DNA of 64,000 nucleotides from Trichoplax adhaerens (GCF_000150275.1 NW_002060952.1:394482-458481), one strand, 5' to 3'; counted from the stretch's first letter, positions 26,274-39,750 are shown. A program made the numbers and translations. Notes: generated by a model from the sequence alone, not told the origin.

Positions 26274-29200
26274 CGATGGCTGAAAGGTTTATTCTTGTTT
26301 TCTTGCATTCATTTCCGTAAATTCAGTGCTTGTTATATTTTATTACTTATTTTTAATTATATCGGAATTCTACTGATAAACAATAGCTCGTAAATTCGAC
26401 TTAGCCAAATCAGAAGCAATGCTGCGAAAGGTAAATTATTTAAATTTGTTATATAAAGTAATGAAAATCAGTAGTGGCAATTTAGGGTGTCGAAATACCG
26501 GAAGTTTGAAAAATATCGAGAGTAAAAGTAAATTAAAGCTAGTACATAACTGATTTTTTGATACGTATATTGTGAACATTTAGAGTATGGAATTTCGAAA
26601 GGAAATGAAACTAGATGATTTGGTACAATCTTATAAAATACCTCAGGTTAGTACATATACAATTCTTAACAATGGCAAATTGGAATCATTTATGTTACAT
26701 TATTACTTTAGCTATAGTTTAAGGATTTGATCTTCAATCTATATTTGATTTACAAATTTTTGTGTCAACAGTATTTGATTTACAAATTTTTGTGTCAACA
26801 GTATTCCTAGATTTTCATTATAGGATTTTCGTTTATCCTAAGATTTATAGTTTAGCTATCACACAGAAGCTTGCTGGTCATGATTTTTATTTGCATATGA
26901 TCAAAATTTTCATTATCGTAAATGTTAGATTAAGTTTATTGAACGACTGCTTTTATAAAGTACAAAATAATTAGCTATGGTTGTAGCATTAAGTTGAACG
27001 AGATAGGAATATACATCGTTTATATCTTGCTAAGAAAATATGGTAGTCTTGTCATATATTTCAGTACGGTATCTAATGTCTAGAAAGTTATAGCTATTAT
27101 TTATTATTTTAACTTTTGAGCGGTTATGTCTATGTCAGCAGGGAAGGAAAATGCTGTAATAAAGCGATTTAAACCTATAATTATAATTACAATTCCTATA
27201 GTATTTTTTACTATTGAATACAACTGATGCTGGATTTTTCGCATTAGAGACTCGTTCCATATTTGCGGTGGCAGACTTTAATTTATAAATTATCTTAATG
27301 TAATATTCAATACTTTAATAAAACCTATAGATCATACAAGATTACTACTCAGGCAATTATTTCGGTTACGATAAAGAAGGTTCACCGGTCTTGGTGGATC
27401 CAATTGGAAATCTGGATATCAAAGGTATGGTAATAAAATCTATACCTTGACCTCAAAAATTTTTACTTTATTTTGCGCTTTTATTAGTTGTGCTAATATC
27501 GTTTATGAATAATCATGACAAAGATACTGGTAGTTAATGTCAACATTCTTCAATTACGATAGTTAATGACAATATGATTGTTAAATTAATCTAAATTTCT
27601 TTATGTAGCATATGATATAAGCTAATATTTACTAGATATACGTATATATCTAAATCACTTTTGATCGTGTAATGATTTAGAAAAATTTTATTATAGAAAT
27701 ATATAATGATAGATATGGTCTAATTAATAAAAAGATATTGTACTTTTATCTCTTTAGCTCTATAAATTTTATACGTTGAGGTAGATTAGTTATACGCGTA
27801 TAATCAACTATGGTAATAATGGCCTTATAGTTTCAGTGTCGATGGTAACTTTATCATATTGAGAATATCGAATCACCAACACTCCTTTTAGGGCTGATGC
27901 ATTGCGTCAAGAAAGAAGAAATCTGGAAGTACAAACTGTACATGGCTGAGATCGCAACAGTGAAATTTAAACAACAAAGTAAAAAGGTAAAAAAGCTGGC
28001 ATATACAATGAATGTAGCTTACTAATCCTTCACTAGTACACTACTTGCCATCATCTGTTCAATATTGGGTCTAGAGTAGGGATAGGCTATTAGAGTCTAC
28101 GTAGATCCTTTAATTATTAAAGCTTGCATGATATCGTTTTTTTAAATTGCCGTATTCATATTTTTAATCAATTGCTCTTAGCTTGGGTGCCGTATTGAGT
28201 CCATGACGACCATTGAAGATATGTCAAATCTGGGATTAAAACACTTATGGAAGCCTGGTAATTATCAATATTAAAATTTGGAATTCCAGAGTGAAGTTAA
28301 CTAATATTAGATTTTGTTGATGCACAGGTCTAGACTGCTTTTTTAAGGTATTATAATCGCCCGTTGGTTTTTCTTAAAATTCTAAAATATTGCGCCACTG
28401 TGATATATCAATGTGATATAACTGCTTAGCTTCGATGAATTTCATGACGGATAAGAAAACTATCATTTTTATCGTTGATAATAATATGTATTTACTAAAC
28501 TGTCTAGCGACTTGAATGTGGCATTAAATATTGTCATTTCTGCTTATTAAACAGCTTGTTAAAATGTATGAAGAGAATTATCCAGAATTTTTGAAGCGAG
28601 TTTTTATAATAAATGGTTCGTCAATGATTTATTTCTAAATTCTATGCTAGACTACTAACATCAGATTTTACTAAATGATAGCTAGATATCTAAGTTATAA
28701 AATTGATCAAGGTCATCGCGAAATTCATTTTATCATAAATTTATAACGTGTAGCTCCAGCTATATTTCCCGTCATGTATTCACTTATGAAGCCGTTCGTT
28801 AGCGAAGAAACGAAACAAAAAATTTTCGTCCTTGGCAGTAAGTTACATTTCTGTTACATAAAAATCAAAACATTGGAATAGAATTACATGCCTATTTGCC
28901 TAAAAATATTGCTGATAGCCATAGTTATATATATATTTATGATCTGGTGTTACTTCGAAGGTAACTGGAAACAAGTTTTACGACAATATATCGATGAAGA
29001 TCAATTACCGAAAGCGTTAGGAGGAGCCTGCACCGATAAAGACGGTCATCCGTATTGCAAATCGCAGGTAATGATATCTAATTATTTCAAGGAGAGTTTT
29101 ATTATATTCATAGTTGATTTTCTTTCAGTTAGCTATGGAAAGGGTAAAAAAATTCTCAAATTTAGAAAGCATTATACAGTATGCAGTACGGCATTAAAAT

Positions 29201-30414
29201 AGAAATGCTTTAGTAGAATTTGATATTTGATTAGTAACTAGGAATCACACTTTGAGCTTAAAGAATTTACTGTATAGAGTGGCGTCTTTTTATTCACATA
29301 TTATTACTTCATGCTATATGAATACTCGAAGAATACTTGGATTAGCTTAACACTAAGTGTATATTACTTGGATTGGTGACAGCAGTAAAAATTGCTGCAA
29401 ACATTGCTAATTTAAGTACGAAGTAATTCTGTGTCGTTAAATAAATTAATATTAATTCTTATATTATTCGACATTGACGAGTAGATCTGCTTAGGAGGAG
29501 AAATACCCAAGTCTTTATACAAAACCGATTTGACGATTTGCAATGATGACTATACTACCGCTGTGATTAACCGAGGTGCCACCATGCAAATAAAATACGA
29601 GATTGAAGATCCTGGTACCACTATTCGGTAAGAGAAATGTATACCAATATTTAATCTTCAAGATTTTATACTTAGGCTCTGAGTCATTTGCATACTGTAC
29701 TAACTACAAGTTTTATATAACCCCTTTAATTTTGTCAAGTTGGGAGTTTAAAACTGATGGCCACGATATCGCTTTCGGATTATATTATAAGGAAGATGAA
29801 TCATTGGCGGACAGTAACATTGAAGAGATGGAAAAGCTGGTAATTTTATTTGATTTCTTTAATTTCGCGGAATGCTATGTAAAATTTTGATTACCACATA
29901 TTACATGAAAGCTTTCAGTATTTAAGATGATTTAATTAAAAAAAAACGATCTCAGATTTCAGTTGAGCGTAGGGACAGTCATTTACTTCCAGAGTATGGC
30001 AGCTTCTACTGTGATCGAACTGGAACTTGTAAGTTTATTATTATGGAGTAATACTTATTATCATCCAAAGGAGTAGAATATCAGTGATTTCAAATGATAT
30101 TGCGCTAGATTTGATTGCCATAACTTATAAGCGCTAATTTCTGCAATACGCATATGATATTCTATTAATAGTACTGTATAGATAATACTATTTATATGCA
30201 TTATGCGTTTCATCGATATAATTCAAAATTGCGCCAATTAATTATGACTATGTTTCATATAAGATATTGAATTGAATGTATTTTTTTCTTAGATATCGTG
30301 AACTTTGATAATTCATATAGCTGGACTCGAAATAAGCGTCTATCATATGCAATTGATGTTTTAAAACCTGATTTATCCAAAGATATCTGTAATTTTAATC
30401 TTATCAAGACATAG
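26274..30414 (+). CDS. SEC14L: SEC14-like protein (CRAL-TRIO + GOLD), 5' end missing in gap
   Basis: Fourteen exons: 26274(partial)-26286, 26387-26430, 26584-26646, 27331-27424, 27892-27986, 28182-28257, 28328-28347, 28555-28615, 28754-28837, 28961-29067, 29485-29627, 29740-29839, 29956-30028, 30293-30414. All phases close, giving 364 residues plus about 35-40 hidden in the gap, close to the roughly 400 of vertebrate SEC14L2-4. The order is CRAL-TRIO N region (RWLKARKFDLAKSEAMLRK, MEFRKEM), lipid-binding CRAL-TRIO (GLKHLWKPG, EENYPEFLKRVF, NAPAIFPVMYSLMKPF, GGACTDKDG), then a GOLD domain (RWEFKTDGHDIAFGLYY). The family binds hydrophobic ligands such as tocopherol, squalene or phosphoinositides in the cytosol and at membranes; the ligand here cannot be read. 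Exon 28328-28347 is only 20 bp. Identification is firm; the exact paralogue is not. Confidence 0.93.
26742..26801 (+). repeat. Perfect 30 bp tandem duplication inside a SEC14L intron
   Basis: 26742-26771 and 26772-26801 are identical. Each copy ends in TCAACAG, which resembles a 3' splice site. The repeat lies in the intron between the exons ending at 26646 and starting at 27331. Confidence 0.95.
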
Positions 30415-30604
30415 ATAATCTAGTTTTACAGGCTCTGATTTATTTCTAAATCGAGATATACAACTTTACTTTCCTGCGGTATAATTGAAATTTCGCTAGT
30501 AAAGTTATACTATCTAAAAAATGTAGCTAGAACTATTTGCTGTTATCGTCGATTGCTGCTATTAGGGTAATAGCTGAGCTTTTAAGGATAACATTGGAGG
30601 TATC

Positions 30605-30610
30605 AATAAA
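30605..30610 (+). terminator. Candidate polyadenylation signal for SEC14L
   Basis: AATAAA about 190 bp after the stop codon, on the coding strand. In AT-rich DNA this hexamer is common by chance, so only its position speaks for it. Confidence 0.35.
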
Positions 30611-32655
30611 GCAATTCATTTTAGTCCCTTATATATACTTTAGGATAAATTCTAAATCTGTATTGCGCATCTGAGCCAGAATTTGGATATATAAATCTAT
30701 GTATCTTGTAAGCGTAGTCACAACATATATATATGAGTACAGTATATATAATATGAAATAGCCGAATAATTGCATTATTAAATATCATAAATTTATAATT
30801 GTAATTGAAAGCACTGTAAGGATATATCTTATGACGATGTATGCTTGGAAAATCGCATTAAGTTATCAATAAATTATGATTATACAAAATGAAGCTCTTA
30901 AATTTAAGTAGGAGATATAATATTAATTGATATTATTATCACTAATTGTTTTTTAAGCCCTTGTGATAAACGCTTCCTATAACGTAAATTTCATGATAAA
31001 GTATACTTGGAACTGAACTACCTGACAGTACAGTTACTGCAGTGCTACTACATATTTACGAATAATTTGTAGGGTTGAGTTATTCATTGTGGGTGAGAAT
31101 GAATATTTTAATACATTAAAATTTCAATTATGCCCATTGAGATACGGATGAGTAAGCATATGATTGGTATAAATATTGTTATAACAACACAAGACAGAAG
31201 GAAACCATGTGCAAACTTTCATTTTACAATAGGTAATACTCGTAGATTATCAGTATTTTTAAAGTGATAATTATAAGTATCCGATATGTGCTGTACTGTA
31301 TAGGAGGTGATTGATTACATCATTTTGTTATCTACAGTTACAAAAGATCAGCTCAAATACCACAGACTAAAGGAATTCACAAGAATTATGAATAGGAATA
31401 ACGAAGGAATAAATAGCATTAGATATAGCAATACAGAAGTTGTCGTCACGTCCAACGTTAAAAAAACTGTTCACTCAGTTCATTCGTTGCTCTTTCAGGA
31501 CACGACAATGCTTTATCTGCCTTGGATTACAGTAGAAATATCACATATTACCATACAGGATAAGGATACAGTTGAAAAATATTGTACTGTTTATTAAAGA
31601 GCGTTGATGTTAGAAGGAATGTCAATTGATGGAAATGCCAAACTAATTAGAACACGTGTTTGATAGAGTGATAGTTCCTTGAGCCAAATCATTAACGTAG
31701 TCTTCCATCATATACATTGTACGTACAATGGACAGCTTACACTTATCCATAGCGACTGATAAATTATCCCTTAGATACAGTATTGACGATATAATTCAAC
31801 GCACTGAATGAAGAGACATTTGCACTTGTATTTCTGTAATGATACAGCCATGGATGACTAGATGAATGGTCTATCTGGTAGTTCATGATACATATTGTAC
31901 GTATGTGTTTAGTTCAATCTCAGCTTGGGTTTCTTTTGTCTCCATGGATTGCATCGAGTTGCCCTCTCGTCGTTGATTAAACTTGATGAACAGTAATCTG
32001 TCTGCCTTTAAAAGTTAAACCCTTTTCTACGAAAGTGGCTATACGAACTTGACAGAGTGCATTTTTAAGGCATCATGCAGTGCATTCTCGTCGGACAAGA
32101 CATGTAGTCTAAGCAGTTATTTACATTTCCGATGGTCCGACACGGTTGCACACTGAAGGACTTTATAATATGCAGTATCGAGCTGCTTAAAGCTAATTTA
32201 TAAGCTTTAACCAGCCTGTGTTGAACTAGCTATAACAGAATTTTCAGTAACAACATTGGTACACTCGTGTTTCAATTGCATCCATTTGTAGGTACAGTAT
32301 TTTTTGCAATAGAGTGAATTAGTTAGAACTGTACCATAGTTTGATCCCTAAAAAATGTGCCAGACCTCTATATTGGTCTCTCGCTCCCTCTCCCTTTTTA
32401 GCGTCTCTACTGCACAGTAGGCCACCACAGGTTGCAAAAATCTTCAACTAGACATTACTGAAACTATGACTGAAGAAATATCTCAATATCTGCTCTAGTC
32501 TCTCTCTACTCAACGTGATGCCTAAGTTTTATACCGTTGGATGAGCTCAATCATAATTAAACTTCAATATTGCAGTATGTTCAGTAGAAATGTTAACCAA
32601 AACAAGAGAACATATGGAGCTGCTTGGCAGATATTGACAATTTTCCAAGCTGTCG

Positions 32656-32850
32656 CCACCCATCAATTTCGTCTATTCCATGAACTTCTAGAGCTATTTC
32701 AGTGCTATTGTAGCCATATTTGGTTTCCTCGCTGACACCACCCATGAATTTCGTCTATTCCATGGACTTCCAGAGCTATTTCAGTGCTACCGTAGCCATA
32801 TTTGATTTCCACGCTGACACCTCCCTAATACCACCCATGAATTTCGTCCC
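32656..32850 (+). repeat. Tandem repeat, two full units (82 and 93 bp) plus a partial third
   Basis: Units start with CCACCCAT at 32656, 32738 and 32831. Each full unit contains AATTTCGTCTATTCCATG, AGAGCTATTTCAGTGCTA and GTAGCCATATTTG with few differences. The third breaks off after AATTTCGTCC. Confidence 0.85.
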
Positions 32851-33408
32851 ACAGTACAGTACTAAATGTCCCTGAGCTGTACTGTACACTGTAGTATCAT
32901 ACTGTAGTCTGGTTCCGGTCCTCGAACCTTAGACCGGGTCCGGACTATGAAGATCAGACGGTGGAGTATCGCACAGCACCTATTTTTCCATACTGTAGAC
33001 ATAAAAACAAAGTTGTTATTTTTGACCTCTATGCATTTTCCAGTTTAAGAGTACAATACATTGTACTGTAAGCTACGGTACCATGATTGCTCATTACAAT
33101 GCAAACTCCAAGCATGTACTGTATGATTATGTAAATAAAAGAGAAACAGCACAACAATAATCGCAAGATTGGCTCGCCAACTTAGTGCTACGTAGCTCAA
33201 GATTGGTAAGAAAAATCGCCAAGGAGATTTATCAAGAGCAAGTACTGAATATTTGATAGGTGGGTAATGTAGCCTTTTGGCAGTCTTTTTGCTCTAATTA
33301 GATTGAATTAATCTTAGTGATATAATAGAGTATCGATGTTGGCTGGAAATGTTGTAGTGAGTGGTAGTAATGCGCGTATGTTCAACTTTATTTTGTAGCT
33401 CAACGATT

Positions 33409-35438
33409 ATGGGTAAAATTAATCTTCATGCCAATCGATTTTCTCAGCCAGCACGCTCTGTCGAACTATTTCTAAAGGTTAATAATATTCCGTATGAGTT
33501 TCATCCAATTGATGTTCCTAAAGGTAAGCGGTGACTACTGACTAGTCATATAAGATTGTTACAGTATTGGATTGAAATAGTAGCTTACTGGTGTTTGCTA
33601 ACTAAAAATTAAAGTGCATCTCAGATCATCGCTCATATTTCTGCGCTTGGCATATTGCTTTACAAAGTTCGTTTACTTCATTCCAATTGCACCATATCGT
33701 ATTATATGTTTCTTTATTCCATCATGACTTCCATGAAATGGTATCTCATTTCATGCGGTTTCTATGATCGTACTGCTTCTTCCAAAATGCGTACATGCTA
33801 CTGCCACGAGATTGTTCCAGTGGAGAAAATCATTAATACAAGATATAATAGTAATCAAACCGCTGAATTGATCATCGAATGCACTTGATCCGACCATTTT
33901 TTTGGAGTCAAGACTGACATAAAGACAAAAAATGTGCATGTGCGGTACCTCTCGATTTTCTTCTAAGGCTATTGTGCAGCTCGGTACCGTCGAAATAGAA
34001 CCGTATTAAAAATAGGCTTTTTATCACTTACCGATGATTATATTATTAACTTACGGTCAACAATTTACTCAGTCATGAATTGGCGGAGAAAAATATTTTA
34101 TTTTGTTTGATATTTACTTGGTATTTTATGGTATTTACCTATTTGGTAAATAAGTACTGTTCTGTGTTTTTAGATATAAATGAAACGACTGAAATCATAA
34201 AAAACGATATCTATGATTCATTAATTATTAGCAGCAATAAAGTGTGTAATGGGCGTAATAACACATGTTACATACCCGTATATGCACATACAATATATTT
34301 GATTGGCCATTTGGTAAGAAGGATGATTTCTAGGTTCCACCAAGGCATTTAACAAATTTCCTTCTCGTTAATGTATCTCTAGGTGATAATCGCACTGAAT
34401 CGTTCCTAAAAATTAACCCAACAGGAACTGTACCAGCTTTAGTGGACGATGAATTCTCTTTATTTGAAAGGTATACTTTAATGATTATTTTGTGCAATAT
34501 CTACCTACTGAATCAAAGTGCAATAGTGCATGCTATTGTTGTAATTCTCACATCAGTTACTTGCTCACGGTTTGCTTAAAAAGATCACTAAATCTTAATG
34601 TCAGTTTAAGGAAGTATGATCTGCTTAACGCATTCTGTTTACCTTACCTATGCAGCGTAGCCATGATTCAATATTTGGCTAAAAAATATTCGACTCCTGA
34701 TCATTGGTACCCAAAGGAGATCCGTGCCAGAGCTCGAATTAATGAGTATCTCGCTTGGCATCATTTTAACACTAGGACAAACGGAGCTACTGGATATTTC
34801 ATTGCTTTGGTAAGCTCTTCATTACTGTACAGTACTTATAGTATACGCGTACACGTACAGTATGACGCTAGTTACGAATATGCAGATTTAAGGCTGTTTA
34901 GATCTTACAGTATCATACCTCTGGTAATGTAAATACGAAACCAAAATAATTAGGATACATGTCGATTGCCTTGATTAAGCTATCGATAAAAATCCTAACC
35001 CAGGATAGTAATATACTATACTGTTACTGTACAGTACAGTTCCATACTGTGGACATTAGATATACTTTATACGTAATTCATGTTGCAAATTCTTTACCTT
35101 TACGTAATTTTTTCCATTACATTACCCTATAGTTTATAAAACCACGTTATCTTAAAATCGAAGTAAGTGATGAAGAAGTACAAGAGGCTAAGGAAAAGTT
35201 TGAAAAGATGTTGGATGCATTTGAGAGTTACTACCTGAAGGGTACAGAATTTATCAGTTCAAATACAATGTCGATTGCCGATATTATGGCACTTAATGAA
35301 CTTACTCAGCTAGTTGCAATTGGAATCGAACCTGGTAAAGATAGGCCAAAAATTGCCGATTGGTATGAAAGATGCAAGCAGGCTTTGCAACCCCATTTCG
35401 ATGATGTGCACACTGACATATTCAGCTTAAGAAAATAA
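33409..35438 (+). CDS. GSTT: Theta-class glutathione S-transferase, copy 1
   Basis: Exons 33409-33523, 34383-34470, 34656-34809 and 35133-35438 (phases 1, 2, 0) encode 220 residues, slightly shorter than the usual 230-240. The N-terminal thioredoxin-like half has the theta signature FSQPARSV, with Ser12 in the place of the catalytic serine, the cis-proline motif TVPAL and the GSH-contacting pair Glu-Ser in LFESVAMI. The all-helical C-terminal half has DHWYP, RARARINEYLAWHH and SIADIMALNELTQL. Theta enzymes conjugate glutathione to small electrophiles in the cytosol. The first intron (859 bp) is the longest in the cluster. The ATG at 33409 lies directly before the beta-strand start and matches the paralogues, whose first exon is also exactly 115 bp. 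Confidence 0.93.
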
Positions 35439-36325
35439 TTCTTGGTCTGATCAATTATACAAGTTGTTAATAGATTGACTTTTAGGTATTTCTACTTCGC
35501 TCTGCAACTCCTATTCTCGAGATGTAATATCTCTTATTAATTACTTACTACTGTTATTCTACACATAAATTCAATATATTTTAGTTTAGTTCCTATCATC
35601 TTGCACTCATTACATTGGGACGAAAGGATTAGTGCCTTTATTGATTGTTTATTCTTCATATGGATAGGTAAAATGCGGCATCGGATTTAGCGTGGGGTAC
35701 GGATATAACTCGGAACGCAGTTATGCGCAAGCTTGTTAGATTTAGTATTTCTTAACGTCTTTAGAGCTACACACAGTAATTATCTACAAGAATACCTTAA
35801 CTGGTAATAATTTGGCTTGCGTATACGCATCAGCAAGTAGCTGCTGTACCACCGTTCGAGAGCATTCGCAGATATTGATATAGGTTTCACAGGTTTAACG
35901 ATATAATGACATTTTTTAATATTAAGCCCATATACTGAATACGCATAGGTTAAATCTTTAATAAACGATTTATTTCTATTAATTCATTTCTCTTGTGAGG
36001 CATACAAAGTGATAGATTAGCAATTACTGAACGCATAGCTAAGCGGTACATTATACAGTATATATATGATGATGAAATGAAGCGCTGAGTGTCTATCGTG
36101 GTAGAAGAGTCACAGTCACATCGACTAACACATACTACAATAATACGAATTAAAACACATTTATAACCAGGTTATACAAAACTAGAGGCACATTTACTTC
36201 TTGTTATCGAATTACAGTGAGTCCGCAAAGAACGGACAATACATGCATGATAACTACAGAGCCAAAGTGATATCGTGTGTCCATTGCACTGTACTCTGTA
36301 TCGCCCGAATGGTGAGTAACGCCGT
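35439..36325. other. Intergenic region between convergent GST copies 1 and 2
   Basis: 887 bp between two stop codons facing each other. No gene seen. It should contain the 3' UTRs and polyadenylation sites of both genes. Confidence 0.6.
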
Positions 36326-38476
36326 CTACTCGAATTCTTCCTTGATTTGTAGTGGTTTAAATATTTGGTCCAAAACTTGGTGGGCAGACTCGAAAGCAGC
36401 CCCCAGACTAGCAACGACTCGTTCTTTCCAGGCTTTCACTTTTGGTCTGTGCTTACCGATGTCAATGCCAATATATTCAATCTGACTAAATTCAGATATT
36501 GATACAACGTCGGCGATGGAGATTTCATTGCCACCGATGAAGTCAGAATCTTTAAGGAAGTACTTTTCAAACAAGTCTAGTGCTGCTGTTAATTTTGTTT
36601 TTCTCTCACTGATAAGTCCTTCATTTCTTGGTTCATTTCTTAAACTGGTCGTTACAGCCTATTACGAAGAACGGAAGAACAGATTAACTTTGTAATTATC
36701 CAACATATAGTTTATCTAAATGCTTCGTGCAGTACTGTATATTCTATACCACAATGGGAAATGATAAGATTATTAAGATAGGGGCAGAGTCCATTTACGC
36801 TAAGTAATTGCATCAACGCATCTATTGCTTAATGTCTCGATTGATTTTAGCGGATGCATGATTAACATGGTTAGCGTATCAATATAGATGATGTTGTTGG
36901 GAGAGCGATTTTACGGGGAGCAAAAGTGGCTCTTGTGTGAAGACTACTGTGTATGCATGCTGTTTAGAACTCTTTTTATAAGTAAAAATCTGCTCCATCC
37001 GTGGCTTATGTATATATTAATGTACAGTATAATGCACAGTACATCTCTGTACAGTTAAATAGTATGTTACTAAATTGATAATGGATCTTCATGGTTATTG
37101 CGGTATTTTGATATACAACGTTTGATTTACAATAGCACAATATTTACCACAAAGTAAAATAGTATTCCTGTTGCTTGTCGGCAGTTGTCATGCCACGACA
37201 GGTACTCGTCGATTTTAGCTCTTCGTTTTATATCAGTAGGATACCAGTGATTTGGAGTCTCATACTTTTGAGCCAGGAATTGAATCATTGCGATACTGTA
37301 AAATAGTAACCGTAGCTTTATCGATAATTATATATATAAGAAGTGTTTCTTCATACATAACAGAAAGTTGAGATTGATTACGACCGTATGACGTGTGTGA
37401 TATAAGTAAGTCGTAAGAGCGAAGCCAGCGGAGAGCAATACATAATCTGGTATTAATTTAAACTAGAACATCAATTGAGTAGACAATAAATATTCGCCGC
37501 AAAATTTCTTGGACGTGGAAATCAACTTTACGAATGTTATTTTTGGTTGATAAAAGAAGTGGTACAGTAGTACTAAGAACTTGATCAAATGTAATATAAA
37601 GAAACTGAGCTACTATTTTGTTACATGTAAATTATGATGCAGTCGTACCAACCTTTCGGAAAGGAAAAAGTCTCCATCTTTCAATGCGGGAACTTTTTGA
37701 TGCGGATTGATTTTACGGTATTCTTCAGATTTTTGCTCACCTGTAATGTTAGGGAAATTTTAATTTTGAATTATTATCTTCAAAATAGAAATCCTTCAGT
37801 TACTTTATTGACTTATTTTACTTTTGCTCTTGTTAACTAGAATGATTTTAATTTCATTTTTAATATGCACGAGGGTAAGTGCAACTCCGGTACAATATTA
37901 CAAATACAAGCAGGAGTTGATTTAATTAGCAGTATCTGGAGAAACTTGACTTCAGCTAGAGGAATGAAGTACGTGTGGAGATCGTAGGTCTATAATTCTT
38001 CGTAACCTAAGACAGTGGTGTAGTGCAAAATGGATGCATACTATAATTCATATGCCTATGGCTAATCTGCTGTCTACCAGTAACTATTACTTGAAAAGCC
38101 ATGGTAAGGTTTGATGAACGCTTTAGTATACTGTACTACAGTATGTAACAGTAAGAAGATCATGGAATGTCAAGCAGGCTTAATATAAGCTCCAGTTTTT
38201 ACGCTACGAAATTATTCTTCATAACAAGTTATCATGAGCTAAGGGTTGGAAATGCAAGAATAATACATTTACCTTGGGGTATCTTGACTCGTCTATAAAT
38301 ACGTATGCCGTTGCAAGAAACAATCTACGCTATACAGTATCGCTTTAATTTAGTCTAGTACCTGTGATGAGATCGATTTTATGGTATTCAAATGGGATTT
38401 CGTTAGCAGTCATAAACATATAGACCGCACGGCATGGAGGTGAGACAAGGTGAGAGTAGAAATCGATTTTCGACAT
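36326..38476 (-). CDS. GSTT: Theta-class glutathione S-transferase, copy 2 (inverted)
   Basis: Exons 38476-38362, 37740-37653, 37295-37148 and 36658-36326 encode 227 residues. Exons 1 and 2 have exactly the same lengths (115 and 88 bp) and phases as in copies 1 and 3. Visible motifs: SHLVSPPCRAV with Ser12, KVPALKDGD, LSESIAMIQFLAQKYETP, NHWYP, ARAKIDEYLSWH-type helix (here RRAKIDEYLSWH), and EISIADVVSISEFSQIEYIG. All residues expected for glutathione binding are present, so the enzyme should be active. The last-exon acceptor is placed at 36659-36660 because it keeps the frame and aligns with copy 3. Its start lies 1274 bp from the divergent start of copy 3. Confidence 0.93.
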
Positions 38477-39750
38477 TTTCCTATTTCAAGCAGTCAGCGT
38501 GAGTGGTGAAAATAGAAAGGCAAGAAGGTAAAGGAACTGATCGCGCAGTGGCAGTCTCGTTTTACTGCAACCATAGTACAGTATAGTGTGTCCATATGCA
38601 CAGACCAACAGACATACAGACGGTCATCTCTGTTCCCATTTTTGGACTGTACAGTACAGTACTTCTATGTTGCGTTGGTACAGCCAAGTTCTGCAAATGG
38701 TCGATGGGCTAATGACTCTGCTGGATAAAACTTCACGATCATGACAATATTTATTTGTTATTATTATTATTAGCCTGAAGTTTACTACTGTATACCTGCA
38801 GCGAAAGCTCACAGGAATAACTACTGTAGATGAGCCGGAAATGTTGTGTAAAAAGCATAGTTCCAATTGGTGTGGTGGACTCTTGCAAATTCATGAAATC
38901 ATTTATTTATTTATTTGTAGAAATTTTTATTGTCAATAAATTAATTATCAATTGTTGATCCTTAATAAATCTGCTGCGTCATGATGTTGAAAAGAAATTT
39001 TAGGCTCCTGATTAAATAATTACAGATCATAATCAAATAAGCCTTAGTCGTTGTTGCTGTTGTTCATAACCGACAGTATATGCTAACGCAAAGTGCTATA
39101 AGCGGAGTAGAGTAGATCATAATAATAAATAATAATAACAACTTGTTAATAACTGACTGCACAGGTATAATTTGTATAAGATGCAAAGACACCTCCTTCA
39201 TAATGAAGCTAGAGCATAGTTACTGTAAATGGCATCCAGTAATTTCACAATTAATGAATTATCATGATTTGCATAGAAACGCCAGTAGTGGCACGAATGC
39301 TACCATAAAGTTGTATCAACTTTCTGGCTTAACTGCCATTTTATTTCATATGTTGCTGTATTTGAAGAATTGAAGGTTCGATTCAAATCATCAGTTATCG
39401 CACCTTTCCAACGAATGTCTTACTAGACTTACGGGCTGCATTCGGCACAGTGCTATACGTAAAATTCGTCAGCACGGTCACTTTTCTACCCTTTTTTTTT
39501 TAAAGACTGTTTTAATAAATTATGTAGTGTACTGTGTGTACAAAAGAATTTTAAAGTATACTTTAGTATGTTTTATTTATTGTTTACGGAACATTGACAT
39601 TTTAATTAGAGTGCTTAATAGGAGAGAAACATCCTAGTACTGTACTGTACTGTACTGTATGACCGTATTTTCGTGCAGTTTGATAGGTTTAGCCGTTTAG
39701 TCTAGCTGATTTTACATTGGTTGAATCCGCCCAGAGAGAAGCAAGTCAAA
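38477..39750. promoter_or_regulatory. Divergent intergenic region of GST copies 2 and 3
   Basis: Both genes start outward from this 1.27 kb region, so it should hold both promoters. No TATA box or known element can be picked out with confidence. It contains GTAC-rich palindromes near 38648 and a (GTACT)n microsatellite at 39637-39660. The open frame 39143-39373 has no recognisable content. Confidence 0.5.
39637..39660 (+). repeat. (GTACT)n microsatellite
   Basis: Nearly five pentamer units about 90 bp upstream of the start codon of GST copy 3. Overlapping units make it close to palindromic. Confidence 0.9.

Larger units (their letters stand above)
30415..33408. other. Intergenic DNA between SEC14L and the GST cluster
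   Basis: No supported gene. The open frame 31307-31597 has no recognisable content or coding bias. The stretch holds the 82-93 bp tandem repeat at 32656-32850 and GTAC-rich palindromes near 32855-32900 and 33060. The last few hundred bases presumably include the promoter of the first GST gene. Confidence 0.5.

Noticed and set aside
25597-26393. Open frames of more than 220 codons across 25597-26393 on both strands
   Set aside because: They consist almost entirely of N; no coding evidence.
31307-31597. 96-codon open frame between SEC14L and GST copy 1
   Set aside because: No domain, no coding bias, no conserved motif.
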